Part shown: positions 8,931 to 18,246 of the stretch, in pieces
How the letters are laid out: each line of letters starts with the position of its first letter
How positions within the stretch are numbered: the first letter of the stretch is position 1
Source: Mycolicibacterium senegalense
Lineage (GTDB): Bacteria; Actinomycetota; Actinomycetes; Mycobacteriales; Mycobacteriaceae
Direction: 5' to 3'
Length of the DNA: 64,000 nucleotides
NCBI RefSeq assembly: GCF_019645875.1
Contig: NZ_CP081000.1
Span: forward strand, 1,178,001 to 1,242,000
Notes under the pieces: model-generated
The model's input: the letters and a program-made list of their open reading frames with translations, nothing else
Database searches by the model: none
Told to the model about the DNA's origin: nothing
Made by a program: the position numbers and the translations under genes

Positions 8931-10730
8931 GTGGAGTCAACCCCATTCGGGCACTATCAGCTGCAGAAGCTGATCGGTCGGGGCGGGATGGGTGAGGTTT
9001 ACCAGGCCTACGATTCCGACACCGACCGCATCGTCGCGCTCAAGGTGCTGCCCCCGCATCTGGCGCAGGACCGGGCTTTTCAGGAACGGTTCCGGCAGGA
9101 ATCGCACGCCGCCGCCGGGGTGAACGATCCGCATGTGGTGCCGATTCACGGCTATGGCGAGATCGACGGCCGGCTCTACCTGGACATGCGGCTGATCGAG
9201 GGCCGAAACCTCGGCGCCATGCTCGCCAACACCGCGAAACCGATGGAGCCGGCTCTTGCGGTGAGCATCGTCGAGCAGGCCGGGATGGCGCTGGACGGCG
9301 CCCACCGGGTGGGCCTCGTGCATCGGGACGTCAAACCGTCCAACATCCTGATCACCGACAATGACTTCGTTTATCTCATCGATTTCGGGCTGGCCCGCTG
9401 CGCCGACGACGTGGGGGTGACCACGGCGGGCAGCACGGTCGGCACCTTGGCCTACATGGCCCCGGAGCGGTTCGAGGGCGGCAAGGCCGATCCGCGCTCG
9501 GACATCTATGCGCTGGCGTGCGTGCTGTATGAATGTCTCACGGGTGTGCGGCCGTATCCAGGGGACAGCCTCGAGCAGCAGATCGCCGGGCACATGGTGT
9601 CTCCGGCGCCGCGGGCGTCCGACAAGGATCCGCGGCTGGCAGCCTTCGACGAGGTGATCGCCAAGGGCATGGCGAAGAAGCCGTCCAAGCGGTATCAGAG
9701 TGCGGGCGCGCTCGCCGCGGCGGCCCGGGCGGCTTTGGCGGTCCCGGTGCGCACCGGCGGACGGTCCGGGCGTCATTCCGCGCAACGGGTTTCGACGCGG
9801 CCGCGGGTGTCCAAGAAGGTGGCCGCGATCGTGGGCGCGACGGTTCTGGTGGCGGCACTGGGCGCGGTGGGGGTGTGGCAGCTGCGCGATGACGGCTCCG
9901 ACCGGGTTGCCAATGCGGTCGGTTCAGCGGGGTCGGGTCCGGTGCAGGCGCCGACGGGTGCCGTTGAAGAGATCGCCAAAACGGTGCCTGCCGAGATCCG
10001 CGATTCCGGGCGCCTGGTGATCGGGGTGAACGTGCCTTACGCGCCCAACGAGTTCAAGAGTTCCAGCGGCGAGATCGTCGGTTTCGACATCGATCTGATG
10101 AAGGCCGTGACCCGCACCATGGGGTTGGTGCCCGAGTTTCGCGAGACCGGGTTCGAGGGCATCCTGCCTTCGGTGGTCGACGGCAATTTCAACGTCGGGA
10201 TGTCCTCGATCACCGACACCGCCGAACGAGAGCAGCAAGTCGACTTCGTCACCTATTTCCAGGCGGGCACGCTGTGGGCGCGGCGGGCCGGCACCTCGGC
10301 CGATCCCGCGTCGCCATGTGGACTGCGAGTAGGCGTGGCGTACAGCACGATTCAGGACACCGCGGGTATCCCGGCCAAGTCGGACGCCTGCGTGGCGGCC
10401 GGGCTGCCGCCGGTCGAGAAGGTGGTGCGCACCCATCAGGATGAGGTGACGGCCGCGTTGATCGCCGGCGAGGTCGACGCGATGGCCGCCGATTCACCGG
10501 TCACAGGGTTCGCGATCAAGCTCAGTGGCCCGGTATTGGAGCCGGCCGGTGAGGTGTTCGACTCGGCGCCCTACGGCTGGCCCGTGGCGAAGGGATCCGG
10601 TTTGGCCGAGTCGTTACGGCTGGCGCTGGAGCATGTGATGAGCACGGGGGAGTACCGCACGATCGCCACCATGTGGGGCGTCGAGAAAGGCATGATCACC
10701 CAGCCGGTGATCAACGGTGCTGTTCCGTAA
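8931..10730 (+). CDS. Transmembrane Ser/Thr protein kinase with extracytoplasmic amino-acid-binding (SBP_bac_3-like) domain
   Basis: 599 aa, GTG start preceded by GAGGAG. Kinase domain: glycine loop GRGGMGEVY at 16-24, Lys38 in ALKVL, HRDVKPSN from His131, DFG from Asp151, and YMAPERF, so all catalytic residues are present. A Pro/Arg juxtamembrane segment and one helix at about 297-317 follow. The outer domain, about 355-590, reads like a periplasmic amino-acid-binding protein: GRLVIGVNVPYAPNEF, GFDIDLMKAV, GFEGILPSV, GMSSITDTAERE. Mycobacterial receptor kinases more often carry PASTA, NHL or PknH sensor domains. It probably binds an amino acid or peptide-like ligand and signals inward. The convergent neighbour is a PknH-sensor-like lipoprotein. 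Confidence 0.93.
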   Translation: MESTPFGHYQLQKLIGRGGMGEVYQAYDSDTDRIVALKVLPPHLAQDRAFQERFRQESHAAAGVNDPHVVPIHGYGEIDGRLYLDMRLIEGRNLGAMLANTAKPMEPALAVSIVEQAGMALDGAHRVGLVHRDVKPSNILITDNDFVYLIDFGLARCADDVGVTTAGSTVGTLAYMAPERFEGGKADPRSDIYALACVLYECLTGVRPYPGDSLEQQIAGHMVSPAPRASDKDPRLAAFDEVIAKGMAKKPSKRYQSAGALAAAARAALAVPVRTGGRSGRHSAQRVSTRPRVSKKVAAIVGATVLVAALGAVGVWQLRDDGSDRVANAVGSAGSGPVQAPTGAVEEIAKTVPAEIRDSGRLVIGVNVPYAPNEFKSSSGEIVGFDIDLMKAVTRTMGLVPEFRETGFEGILPSVVDGNFNVGMSSITDTAEREQQVDFVTYFQAGTLWARRAGTSADPASPCGLRVGVAYSTIQDTAGIPAKSDACVAAGLPPVEKVVRTHQDEVTAALIAGEVDAMAADSPVTGFAIKLSGPVLEPAGEVFDSAPYGWPVAKGSGLAESLRLALEHVMSTGEYRTIATMWGVEKGMITQPVINGAVP

Positions 10731-10743
10731 GGGTTTTCGGGTA

Positions 10744-11406
10744 TCAGAGCGCATTGCGTCCGGCGATGATCTTCGCCAGCTGGACCGTCTGACGGTCGGT
10801 GATGGTGTAGCCGCTGATCCGCAGGTCGACGACGTAGGCGTCGACGGCCAGGATCGCGCGGTGGGTGATGCGGTCGCTGACATCCAGCGGTTCGTCATGG
10901 GTGAGGTCGACACCGTCGAGCACGGTCGGGACGGCCATCCGGCGGGCGTCCCGGGTCTTGCCGCCGTCGTAGCTGAAGGTCAAGGTATCGCCGCCGCAGC
11001 GCCGCCAGATGTCGAGCGTGCGCGCCACCATGGCCTCGGCCGCCTGGGGGTTGTCGAACCTGGCGATCGCCTGGTCCACTTCCACGTCGTCGTTGTCATC
11101 GGCGAGCTGGGTTTCCCGGAATTCGCGGTAGCCGCTGTCGCCGTAGACCCACTCCATCCCGTTGCCGATGACGACGATGCACTCCGGGCGGGACAGGGGC
11201 TCGTAGTTGGCGTTGGTCATCGGGCTGCGCAGCGCGGTTTTGGGCCGGACCTTGGCGTCCATCACGGTGTTGATCTCTGATTCGCTGGCCATCATGCTGC
11301 CCAGGACGTCCACGTGTGGGCCGTCGGAGTCGGCGATGGTGGGGGTGCAGGCTGCGATCAGGGCCGCGCTCAGCGCGACGGCGGCCGCCTTGCGATCGAT
11401 GCCCAT
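10744..11406 (-). CDS. Lipoprotein with PknH-like sensor domain
   Basis: 220 aa, ATG with GAGGGGGG upstream. Residues 1-20 are a lipoprotein signal peptide (AALIAAC). The mature part, with ECIVVIGNG, RRCGGDTLTF and the ending DRQTVQLAKIIAGR, fits the mycobacterial PknH-like extracellular sensor family, which occurs free as lipoproteins (LppH type) or fused to kinases. The two cysteines probably form a disulfide. It lies convergent to, and 13 bp from, the receptor-kinase gene, which may be coincidental. Ligand unknown. Confidence 0.85.
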   Translation of the reverse strand: MGIDRKAAAVALSAALIAACTPTIADSDGPHVDVLGSMMASESEINTVMDAKVRPKTALRSPMTNANYEPLSRPECIVVIGNGMEWVYGDSGYREFRETQLADDNDDVEVDQAIARFDNPQAAEAMVARTLDIWRRCGGDTLTFSYDGGKTRDARRMAVPTVLDGVDLTHDEPLDVSDRITHRAILAVDAYVVDLRISGYTITDRQTVQLAKIIAGRNAL

Positions 11407-11626
11407 CGAGTCCCCCCTCGCATCTGTTTGCTGATCTTAAGCGCCGGGGTCGGCCGTGTCCTTTCTGCCGTCCCCTTCTTTCCCGCCCTGCCCGTCTTCC
11501 CCGCCGCCGATTTCTACCTCACGGCTGCTCGTCCACGCGATCTACGACCCAGATGTGGAAAACGGCGAGCTGTGCAGCCGGCGTTCGGGCCTTTGGTGTG
11601 CGGCCGTCGGCTCGTATGGTGAGGTT

Positions 11627-12988
11627 ATGGGCGGTACCGCGTCGTTGCCGCCGGGGCCGCCGTTGCCCCGGGTGGTGCAGGCCGGGTTGATGATGCACTA
11701 CTGGCCGCGTTTTGTTTCGTCCTGCCGTCGGCGCTACGGCGATGTGTTCACGCTGCGGGTCGCCGCGATGGGCACCATGGTGTATCTGGCGAACCCCGCC
11801 GACATCAAGGTGGTGTTCGCCGGAGATCCGACGATCTTCCATGCCGGGGAAGCGAATTCGGTGTTGAGCTCGCTGCTCGGTACCAGTTCGGTGCTCGTGA
11901 TCGACGAGGATGAACACCACGAACGCCGTCGCCAGATGCTGCCGCCGTTTCACCGCGATGCGGTGGCCCGCCAGACCGAGATCATGGCGGAGATCGCCGC
12001 CGCGAACGTCGCGGGCTGGCCGGTCGGCACCCCGTTTCCCGCGGCCCCGAAGATGGCCGAGATAACCCTCGAGGTGATCCTGCGGACCGTGATCGGCGCG
12101 TCGGACGCCTCCCGGCTGGCGGCGTTGCGGCGGGTGATGCCGCGGCTGCTCAGTGTGGGGCCGTCGGAGTTGGTGGCGGTTGCGCGGCCCGAGCTGCTGA
12201 AGTGGCGCCCATGGCGCGCTGTGCAACAGAACATCGAGGAGGCCGACCGGCTGCTGGGCGCCGAGATCGCCGATCGACGCGCCGACCCTGAGCTGGAGTC
12301 CCGCCCTGATGTGCTGGCCATGCTGGTTCGGTCAGCAGACGGACACGGCCGCACGATGACCGACCGTGAACTGCGCGATCAGTTGATGACCCTGCTGGTC
12401 GCCGGCCATGAGACGACGGCGACCGCGTTGTCGTGGGCGCTGGAACGGTTGACCCGGCACCCCGCGATCCTGGACAAGGCGGTGCAGGCAGCCCGTAGCG
12501 GCGACGACGACTACCTCGACGCCGTGGCCAAGGAAACCTTGCGGATCCGGCCGGTGGTGTTCGACGTGGGCCGAGTGCTCAAGCAGCCCGTGGAGGTGGC
12601 CGGCTATCGGCTGCCCGCCGGGGTGATGGTGGCGCCGGGTATCGGCCTGGTGCACGAGCGCGACGACGTGTATCCCGACGCCGACCGGTTCGACCCGGAC
12701 CGGATGCTCGGCGCGACGCTGGGACCCACCACCTGGTTCCCGTTCGGCGGCGGCAACCGTCGATGCCTCGGTGCGACGTTCGCGATGGTCGAGCTGCGGG
12801 TTGTGCTACGTGAAATCTTGCGTCGCGTCGACCTTTTCACCACCACTGCGCCCGACGAAGTTCAACGCGTCAAGCACGTCACGCTGGTGCCGAATCGCGG
12901 GGCGCGGATCTGTGTGCGGGACATCCATGAGGTGCCCGCCGAGATCACGCGCGACCGGGCCGAAGCGGCGCCGCGTCAGCCCCACTGA
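11627..12988 (+). CDS. Cytochrome P450
   Basis: 453 aa. The open frame extends upstream to 11456, but the upstream residues are compositionally unlike a P450 and the ATG at 11627 begins MGGTASLPPGPPLPR, a typical P450 N-terminus with the proline-rich hinge. Motifs: I-helix AGHETTATAL, K-helix ETLRIRP (ExxR), and the heme loop FPFGGGNRRCLGA with Cys380 as iron ligand. It has the length and motifs of soluble bacterial P450s. Substrate unknown; no ferredoxin gene is adjacent. The 220-bp gap upstream (11407-11626) shows no feature I can name. Confidence 0.9.
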   Translation: MGGTASLPPGPPLPRVVQAGLMMHYWPRFVSSCRRRYGDVFTLRVAAMGTMVYLANPADIKVVFAGDPTIFHAGEANSVLSSLLGTSSVLVIDEDEHHERRRQMLPPFHRDAVARQTEIMAEIAAANVAGWPVGTPFPAAPKMAEITLEVILRTVIGASDASRLAALRRVMPRLLSVGPSELVAVARPELLKWRPWRAVQQNIEEADRLLGAEIADRRADPELESRPDVLAMLVRSADGHGRTMTDRELRDQLMTLLVAGHETTATALSWALERLTRHPAILDKAVQAARSGDDDYLDAVAKETLRIRPVVFDVGRVLKQPVEVAGYRLPAGVMVAPGIGLVHERDDVYPDADRFDPDRMLGATLGPTTWFPFGGGNRRCLGATFAMVELRVVLREILRRVDLFTTTAPDEVQRVKHVTLVPNRGARICVRDIHEVPAEITRDRAEAAPRQPH

Positions 12989-13057
12989 TGGCACGCCGTA
13001 GGGCTCAGACCCGCGAGGTTCCAGCCGGGCGTCAGACTCGCGTGCCAAGCTGGGGGT

Positions 13058-14092
13058 ATGGCTGCGAAACGTTCCCCGCACCGCGCCGACCTCGTGCTTT
13101 CCGGCGGCGGGGTCAAGGGCATCGGCCTGGTGGGCGCCGTCGTCGCGCTCAAGGAGGCCGGCTACGCCATCGAACGGATCTCCGGAACTTCGGCCGGCTC
13201 CCTGGTCGGCGCCGTCGTGGCCGCCGCTGAGCACCGCAACCAGCTGAGCAGTGCACAGCTCAAGGAGTTGGCGCTGAGCGTGCCGTACCACAAGTTCCGT
13301 GACAGCGGACCGGTCGAACGTATTCCGGTACTCGGCACAGCGTGGGGCCTGCTACGTGAAACCGGGATCTACCGTGGCGATTTCGCATATGACTGGATCC
13401 GCGGCGAGCTGAAGAACCTGGGCACCAAGACTTTCGGTGATCTCGCCATCGATGACGACAATCTGCTGCCCGAGCGGCGGTACCGGCTGACGGTCACCGT
13501 GACCGACGTGACCACCGGCCAACTGGTACGACTGCCCTGGGATTACCGGCGCGTCTACGGTCTGGACCCCGACGAGCAACTCGTGGCCGACGCGGTGCGG
13601 GCCTCGATGTCGATTCCATTCTTGTTCCACCCGGTGACGCTGAAAACCGCTGACGGGCAGGTGTGCACGCTGGTGGACGGCGGGGTGCTGTCGAACTTCC
13701 CGATCGACTCCTTCGACCGTCCCGACGGCGGCGAGCCGCGCTGGCCGACGTTCGGGGTCACGGTGGTGCCCTATCTGCCGGCACCGTCGGCCGAGCAGCT
13801 CATTCCCGGGCTGGGAATGTTGCGCTGTGGAGAGCCGACGTTTCTCGAGAGCCTGCTCACCACCATGCTGGTCGGTCACGATCAGGCCCATCTGAGCCTG
13901 CCGTGGGTGAAGGTGCGTGCGATCCAGGTGGATTCGACCGATGTCGGAGTGCTGGATTTCGACATCACCCGGGGTGTGGCCGAGGCGTTGTACGACAAGG
14001 GATATGCGGCGACGACGGAGTTCCTGGCCACCTGGGACTGGCCCGGGTATCTGGACCGCTTCCGCCGGGCTACGCGGGTGGATCAGCGTTGA
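13058..14092 (+). CDS. Patatin-like phospholipase
   Basis: 344 aa, ATG after a GGGGG stretch. It has the patatin oxyanion loop [10 protein letters not shown], the nucleophile elbow GTSAGS (Ser45) and the catalytic-dyad Asp in [10 protein letters not shown] (Asp207), in the right order for a Ser-Asp acyl hydrolase. No signal peptide is visible, so it is probably cytoplasmic or membrane-peripheral. Its stop codon overlaps the start of the galactokinase gene, so the two are probably co-transcribed, although no metabolic link is obvious. Confidence 0.93.
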   Translation: MAAKRSPHRADLVLSGGGVKGIGLVGAVVALKEAGYAIERISGTSAGSLVGAVVAAAEHRNQLSSAQLKELALSVPYHKFRDSGPVERIPVLGTAWGLLRETGIYRGDFAYDWIRGELKNLGTKTFGDLAIDDDNLLPERRYRLTVTVTDVTTGQLVRLPWDYRRVYGLDPDEQLVADAVRASMSIPFLFHPVTLKTADGQVCTLVDGGVLSNFPIDSFDRPDGGEPRWPTFGVTVVPYLPAPSAEQLIPGLGMLRCGEPTFLESLLTTMLVGHDQAHLSLPWVKVRAIQVDSTDVGVLDFDITRGVAEALYDKGYAATTEFLATWDWPGYLDRFRRATRVDQR

Positions 14093-15171
14093 CCATCCGC
14101 TATTGCGCCCCTGGCCGGATCAACCTGATCGGCGAGCATACCGACTACAACTCGGGATTCTCACTGCCGATCGCCCTGCCGCAGCGAACTACGGTGACCT
14201 TCGATCCGGATTCCTCTGGTGTGCTGGAGGTTTCGAGTGTGTACGGTGTTGCGCGGATCGGTGTGACCACCGAACCGGGCGATGTGACGGGCTGGGCGGC
14301 GTATGTCGCCGGGGTGGTGTGGGCGTTGGTGCGCGCCGGGGTCTCGGTGCCGGGCGGCCACATGACGATCACCAGTGACGTCGCGGTCGGTTCGGGGTTG
14401 TCGTCGTCGGCCGCACTGGAATGTGCGGTGCTCGGCGCGCTGCTCACCGCCGTGGGCGTCGAGCTCGATCGCGTCGAGCAGGCCCACATCGCGCAACGGG
14501 CCGAGAACGAATACGTCGGTGCGCCAACCGGACTGCTCGATCAACTGGCGGCGCTGTTTGGTGCGCCGGCGCGGGCGATGCTGATCGACTTCCGCGATCT
14601 CAGCGTGCGGCCGGTGCGTTTCGATCCCGAGACGTCCGGTGTGGCCCTGATGTTGATCGACTCACGGGCCCGGCATGCGCATGCCGGTGGTGAGTACGCG
14701 GACCGGCGGTCGTCGTGTGAGCGGGCGGCCGCCGACCTGGGGGTGGCCACGCTGCGGGAGGCCGATTTGGCTGGCCTGCCGAGGATCACTGATCCGGTCG
14801 ACGCCCGGCGGGCCCGTCACGTTTTGACCGAGAACCAGCGGGTGCTCGATTGCGTCGCAGCGCTGGCATCGGAGGACTTCGGTTCGGTCGGTGAGCTGTG
14901 GACCGCATCGCATGCCTCGATGCGCGACGACTTCGAGATCACCACACCGCATCTCGACCTGATCGCCGACACCGCGGTGCGGGCGGGTGCGTTGGGGGCG
15001 AGGATGACCGGCGGCGGGTTCGGCGGCTGTGTGATCGCGCTGGTGCCCTCGGAGCGGGAGCGATTGGTGAGCGAGGCGGTATTTCGGGACATGCGCAATG
15101 GGGGATATCCGGAGCCGCAGATCGTCAGGACTCACGCGTCCGCCGGGGCGGGCCCGATCAGCGCAGCTTGA
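14089..15171 (+). CDS. galK: Galactokinase
   Basis: 360 aa. TTG at 14089 is taken as start because it overlaps the patatin stop (TTGA) and gives the expected N-terminus with the galactokinase signature [13 protein letters not shown]. The GHMP-kinase ATP loop is [11 protein letters not shown], and the third motif, [12 protein letters not shown], closes the active site near the C-terminus. It phosphorylates galactose with ATP in the Leloir pathway; galT and galE are not in the window. Length is normal for the family. The last 14 bp overlap the convergent NYN gene. Confidence 0.93.
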   Translation: MTIRYCAPGRINLIGEHTDYNSGFSLPIALPQRTTVTFDPDSSGVLEVSSVYGVARIGVTTEPGDVTGWAAYVAGVVWALVRAGVSVPGGHMTITSDVAVGSGLSSSAALECAVLGALLTAVGVELDRVEQAHIAQRAENEYVGAPTGLLDQLAALFGAPARAMLIDFRDLSVRPVRFDPETSGVALMLIDSRARHAHAGGEYADRRSSCERAAADLGVATLREADLAGLPRITDPVDARRARHVLTENQRVLDCVAALASEDFGSVGELWTASHASMRDDFEITTPHLDLIADTAVRAGALGARMTGGGFGGCVIALVPSERERLVSEAVFRDMRNGGYPEPQIVRTHASAGAGPISAA

Positions 15172-15991
15172 CCATGCGCGTCGTCGAACTCTCGTCCAGT
15201 TCGACGATCTTTGACCGCGACCGCAGGAAATCACTGAACGATTTGAAGCCCAATGACTTTTCGCTGAAGGACGGGTCCATCCGCTTCATCTGTGCTTTGA
15301 CCGCGGAGTTGTGCAACCACTCGACGTCGTCTTTCTCCAGGCCGATCTGCAGGGCGCGGGTCAGTAGCGCGGTAGCCTGGGCCTGCGGATCGGGCTCTTC
15401 TTTTCTGCGGGTGCGCTTCTGCGGTTTGGGTTCGGGATCGGGCGCCGGGGTGGGGATGCCGGGCAGCGCGTCGTAGACGACGAACTCGTCGCACGCGGCG
15501 GCCAGCACCCGGCTCGATGAGCCGGCCACCCCGATACCGACGACATAGCGGCCCAGCCGTTTACAGCGCTGGGCCAGCGGGATGTAGTCGGAATCGCCGG
15601 CCACGATCACCACGTGGGTGAGATCGGGCAGCCGGAACATGTCCTCGACCGCGTCGACGGCCAACCTGATATCCGCACCGTTCTTGCCGTAGGCGGCCGC
15701 CGGGAACAGTTGCACCAGGTCAACGGCGCGGCCGACGAGCTGTTCGCGGTAGCCGGCGTTGACGTCGGCTGACCAGTCCGCGTAAGCGCGGGTGAGCACC
15801 AGGGTGCCGAACGAGGAGGCGAAGTCCAGGATGGCGGCCACATCGACCGTGGCCTTGGCGAGCTTGTCCGGTTCCAGGCCTTTGGCCTTGTCTTTCTGGA
15901 ACGAGTTGCGACCGTTGACCTGGTCGTAGCGGGAGATGACGATGTTGTCGAAATCGAGGTACACCGCGACGCGGGTGTCGAGTTCGGTCAT
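15158..15991 (-). CDS. NYN-domain nuclease-like protein with C-terminal OST-HTH/LOTUS domain
   Basis: 277 aa starting [18 protein letters not shown]. The NYN (LabA/DUF88, PIN-like) fold is shown by conserved acidic positions in [20 protein letters not shown] and [15 protein letters not shown], the three clusters that bind metal in these RNases. A linker rich in Pro, Lys and Glu follows, then a winged-helix OST-HTH/LOTUS-like segment ([25 protein letters not shown]... [14 protein letters not shown]). The combination suggests an RNA-binding endoribonuclease, as in limkain/MARF1-type proteins. The upstream in-frame ATG at 16072 was rejected because the NYN core begins at 15991. Confidence 0.88.
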   Translation of the reverse strand: MTELDTRVAVYLDFDNIVISRYDQVNGRNSFQKDKAKGLEPDKLAKATVDVAAILDFASSFGTLVLTRAYADWSADVNAGYREQLVGRAVDLVQLFPAAAYGKNGADIRLAVDAVEDMFRLPDLTHVVIVAGDSDYIPLAQRCKRLGRYVVGIGVAGSSSRVLAAACDEFVVYDALPGIPTPAPDPEPKPQKRTRRKEEPDPQAQATALLTRALQIGLEKDDVEWLHNSAVKAQMKRMDPSFSEKSLGFKSFSDFLRSRSKIVELDESSTTRMVKLR

Positions 15992-16094
15992 GTTTTCCAG
16001 TCTGACAAATCGGATGTATGCGGGCATGTGCAGTTCTAAAGTGGGAATTACTTTCTCCCATATTGGCCGCAAAGGAGAAGCAGGAACTCAGCAG

Positions 16095-17342
16095 ATGCCC
16101 GCGAAGGCCGCAGGTCGATTCGCCGATGTCGTCGTCACCGCGATCGCATCGACCACTTCCCTTGCGCCCGATGCGGAGGACACGTGGGCACTGTTGTTGG
16201 AGGGCCGCAGCGGCATCCGCACCTTGGAGAAGCCGTTCGTCGAGGAGTTCGACTTTCCGGTGCGTATCGCCGGGCAGCTCACCGAGAACTTCGAGGACAT
16301 CCTGAGCCGGGTTGAGCGGCGCAAGCTTTCGTATATGGGCCAGATGTCCACGGTGCTGGGCCGTCGGCTCTGGGAGAACGCCGGCTCCCCGGAGGTCGAC
16401 ACCCGCCGGCTCCTGGTCTCGATTGGCCTGGCGTTGGGCACCACCGAGGAAATGATCCTGCAGTACGACACCTGGAAGGAGAAGGGGCTGCGCGCGGTCG
16501 CGCCCACCTCGATCCAGAAATACATGCCGAATGCGCCCGCGGTGGCGGTCGCGTTGGAGCGGCACGCCAAGGCCGGGGTGATGTCTCCGGTGATGGCCGA
16601 TGCGTCGGGTGCGGCGGCGATCGGTCAGGCGTGGCGGCAGATCATCCTCGGCGACGCCGACATCGCGATCTGCGGGGGTGTCGAGACCTGCATCGAGGCG
16701 GTGCCCATCGCGGCATTCGCGCAGAGCGGCATGATGTCGACGTACAACGACGACCCGGCGGCCGCATGCCGGCCGTTCGACAGCCATCGCGACGGCATGG
16801 TGTTCGGTGAGGCCGGAGCCCTGATGCTGATCGAAACCGAGGAGCACGCCAAGGCCCGCGGTGCCCCGATCCTGGCCCGGCTGCTGAGCTGCGGCATGAC
16901 CAACGACGGCTATCACCCGGTCCGGCCCGACCCGACCGGCGAGCGGGCCGGCGACGCCATCGCCCGCGCCGTTGAGCTGGCCGGTCTCACCCCGGCCGAT
17001 ATCGATTACGTCAACGCGCATGCGACCGGCACGGGCTGCGGGGATGCCGCCGAGGCGCGTGCGATCCACCGGGCGCTGGGAAGTGCGACGCCGGCGGTGT
17101 ACGCGTCGAAGGCGGCGCTGGGACACTCCCTCGGTTCGGCCGGGGCGGTGGAGGCGGTGTTGACCGTGCAGGCCTTGCGCGACGGGATCATCCCGCCCAC
17201 GCTGAACTTGAAGAACCGTGATCCGCAGATCGACCTGGATGTGGTCGTCGATCAACCCCGCCGGGGCAGCTACCGGTACGCGATCAACGACTCGTTCGGA
17301 TTCGGCGGCAACAATGTCGCTTTGGCCTTCGGGGCCTACTAG
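16095..17342 (+). CDS. KasA/KasB-like beta-ketoacyl-ACP synthase homologue lacking the active-site cysteine
   Basis: 415 aa, the same length as KasA. It aligns throughout with mycolate-type KAS I/II enzymes: HAWRQI/GDADVAVCGG-like segment, PFDSHRDGMVFGEAGALMLIETEEHAKARG, and a C-terminus SFGFGGNNVALAFG. The active-site Lys339 and the two catalytic His residues (His309 in VNAHATG, His344 in ALGHSLG) are present. Where KasA has the nucleophile in SACSSG, this protein reads MADASGA, so Cys is replaced by Asp169; normal condensation is not expected. It may act as a partner subunit or a decarboxylase. It is convergent with the mycolate methyltransferases. Confidence 0.9.
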   Translation: MPAKAAGRFADVVVTAIASTTSLAPDAEDTWALLLEGRSGIRTLEKPFVEEFDFPVRIAGQLTENFEDILSRVERRKLSYMGQMSTVLGRRLWENAGSPEVDTRRLLVSIGLALGTTEEMILQYDTWKEKGLRAVAPTSIQKYMPNAPAVAVALERHAKAGVMSPVMADASGAAAIGQAWRQIILGDADIAICGGVETCIEAVPIAAFAQSGMMSTYNDDPAAACRPFDSHRDGMVFGEAGALMLIETEEHAKARGAPILARLLSCGMTNDGYHPVRPDPTGERAGDAIARAVELAGLTPADIDYVNAHATGTGCGDAAEARAIHRALGSATPAVYASKAALGHSLGSAGAVEAVLTVQALRDGIIPPTLNLKNRDPQIDLDVVVDQPRRGSYRYAINDSFGFGGNNVALAFGAY

Positions 17343-18226
17343 GACACTTTGGCGAAGGTGAACTGCGCGACTTCGGAGATCCCGCGGCGGAAGAAGTCGG
17401 CGCAGCCGGTGATGTAGCGCATGTACCGGTCGTAGACCTCTTCGGAGGTCGCGGCGATCGCCTCGTCGCGGTGGGCGACCAGGTTGGCGGCCCAGGTGTC
17501 CAGCGTCCGCACGTAGTGGGCGTTCATCAATTGCAGCTCTTCGGTGGAAAAGCCCGCGTCGGAGGAGAATTCGAACATGTCCTGATCCGAGGGCAGCTGC
17601 CCGCCGGGGAAGATCTCCCGGCCGATGAACCGGGTGAACTTCATGTCGTTCAGCGTGATGGCGATGCCGTGTTCACGCCAGTAGTTGATCGGGTGGGTGA
17701 AGATGGTCTCGATGACCATGCGGCCATCGGCGGGCAGCACGCGATGTGCCGTGTCGAAAAAGGCTGCGTAGCGCGACTTTCCGAACGCCTCGAAGGCCTC
17801 GATGCTGACGATGCGGTCCACCGGCTGGTCGAACTGCTCCCAGCCCTGCAGGCACACCAGATGCGAGCGGCGGGTGTCGGTCTGATCCAAAAGGCTTTGG
17901 CAGTAGGCATACTGGTTGCGGCTCAGCGTCAGGCCGATCACGTTGACGTCGTAGCGTTCCAGGCCGCGTTTCATCAGCGCACCCCAGCCGCAGCCGACGT
18001 CCAGCAGCGTCATCCCCGGCTCGAGGTCCAATTTGTCGAGGGCCAGGTCGATCTTGGCCATCTGGGCTTCTTCCAGCGTCATGTCGTCGCGGGCGTAGAA
18101 CGCGCAACTGTAGGTGCGGGACGGGTCTTGGAAGAGCCCGAAGAAGTCGTCGGAGAGGTCGTAGTGGGCTTGGATTTCTTCGAAGTGCGGCCGCATCTGG
18201 GCCGTCCCCGTTGTCCCGTCGGCCAT
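17339..18226 (-). CDS. Mycolic acid methyltransferase, cyclopropane-synthase family (UmaA/MmaA-like)
   Basis: 295 aa; the ATG at 18226 has GGGGAGG upstream. SAM-binding motif I is LLDVGCGWGALMKRG, the family core Y(S)[15 protein letters not shown] is present, and the C-terminus GCADFFRRGISEVAQFT is typical. These enzymes add methyl or cyclopropane groups to mycolic-acid precursors on AcpM. The usual FEHFG reads FEAFG, as I recall for UmaA, so the glutamate is kept and the histidine lost. The gene follows the paralogue at 18247 by 20 bp, a probable operon, and its stop overlaps the convergent KasA-like gene by four bases. Confidence 0.9.
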   Translation of the reverse strand: MADGTTGTAQMRPHFEEIQAHYDLSDDFFGLFQDPSRTYSCAFYARDDMTLEEAQMAKIDLALDKLDLEPGMTLLDVGCGWGALMKRGLERYDVNVIGLTLSRNQYAYCQSLLDQTDTRRSHLVCLQGWEQFDQPVDRIVSIEAFEAFGKSRYAAFFDTAHRVLPADGRMVIETIFTHPINYWREHGIAITLNDMKFTRFIGREIFPGGQLPSDQDMFEFSSDAGFSTEELQLMNAHYVRTLDTWAANLVAHRDEAIAATSEEVYDRYMRYITGCADFFRRGISEVAQFTFAKVS

Positions 18227-18246
18227 GCGTAGCAACCTCCCCGTAG

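Noticed and set aside
11456..11626. Upstream extension of the P450 frame
   Set aside because: The added 57 residues are Pro/Ser/Cys-rich and unlike P450 N-termini; the internal ATG has a proper leader.
13663..14088. Upstream extension of the galactokinase frame
   Set aside because: Overlaps the patatin coding sequence in another frame; TTG 14089 fits galactokinase length and the overlap pattern.
15720..17255. 511-aa minus-strand frame across the NYN and KasA-like genes
   Set aside because: Antisense shadow spanning two well-supported genes; compositionally Arg/Gly-rich with no domain.
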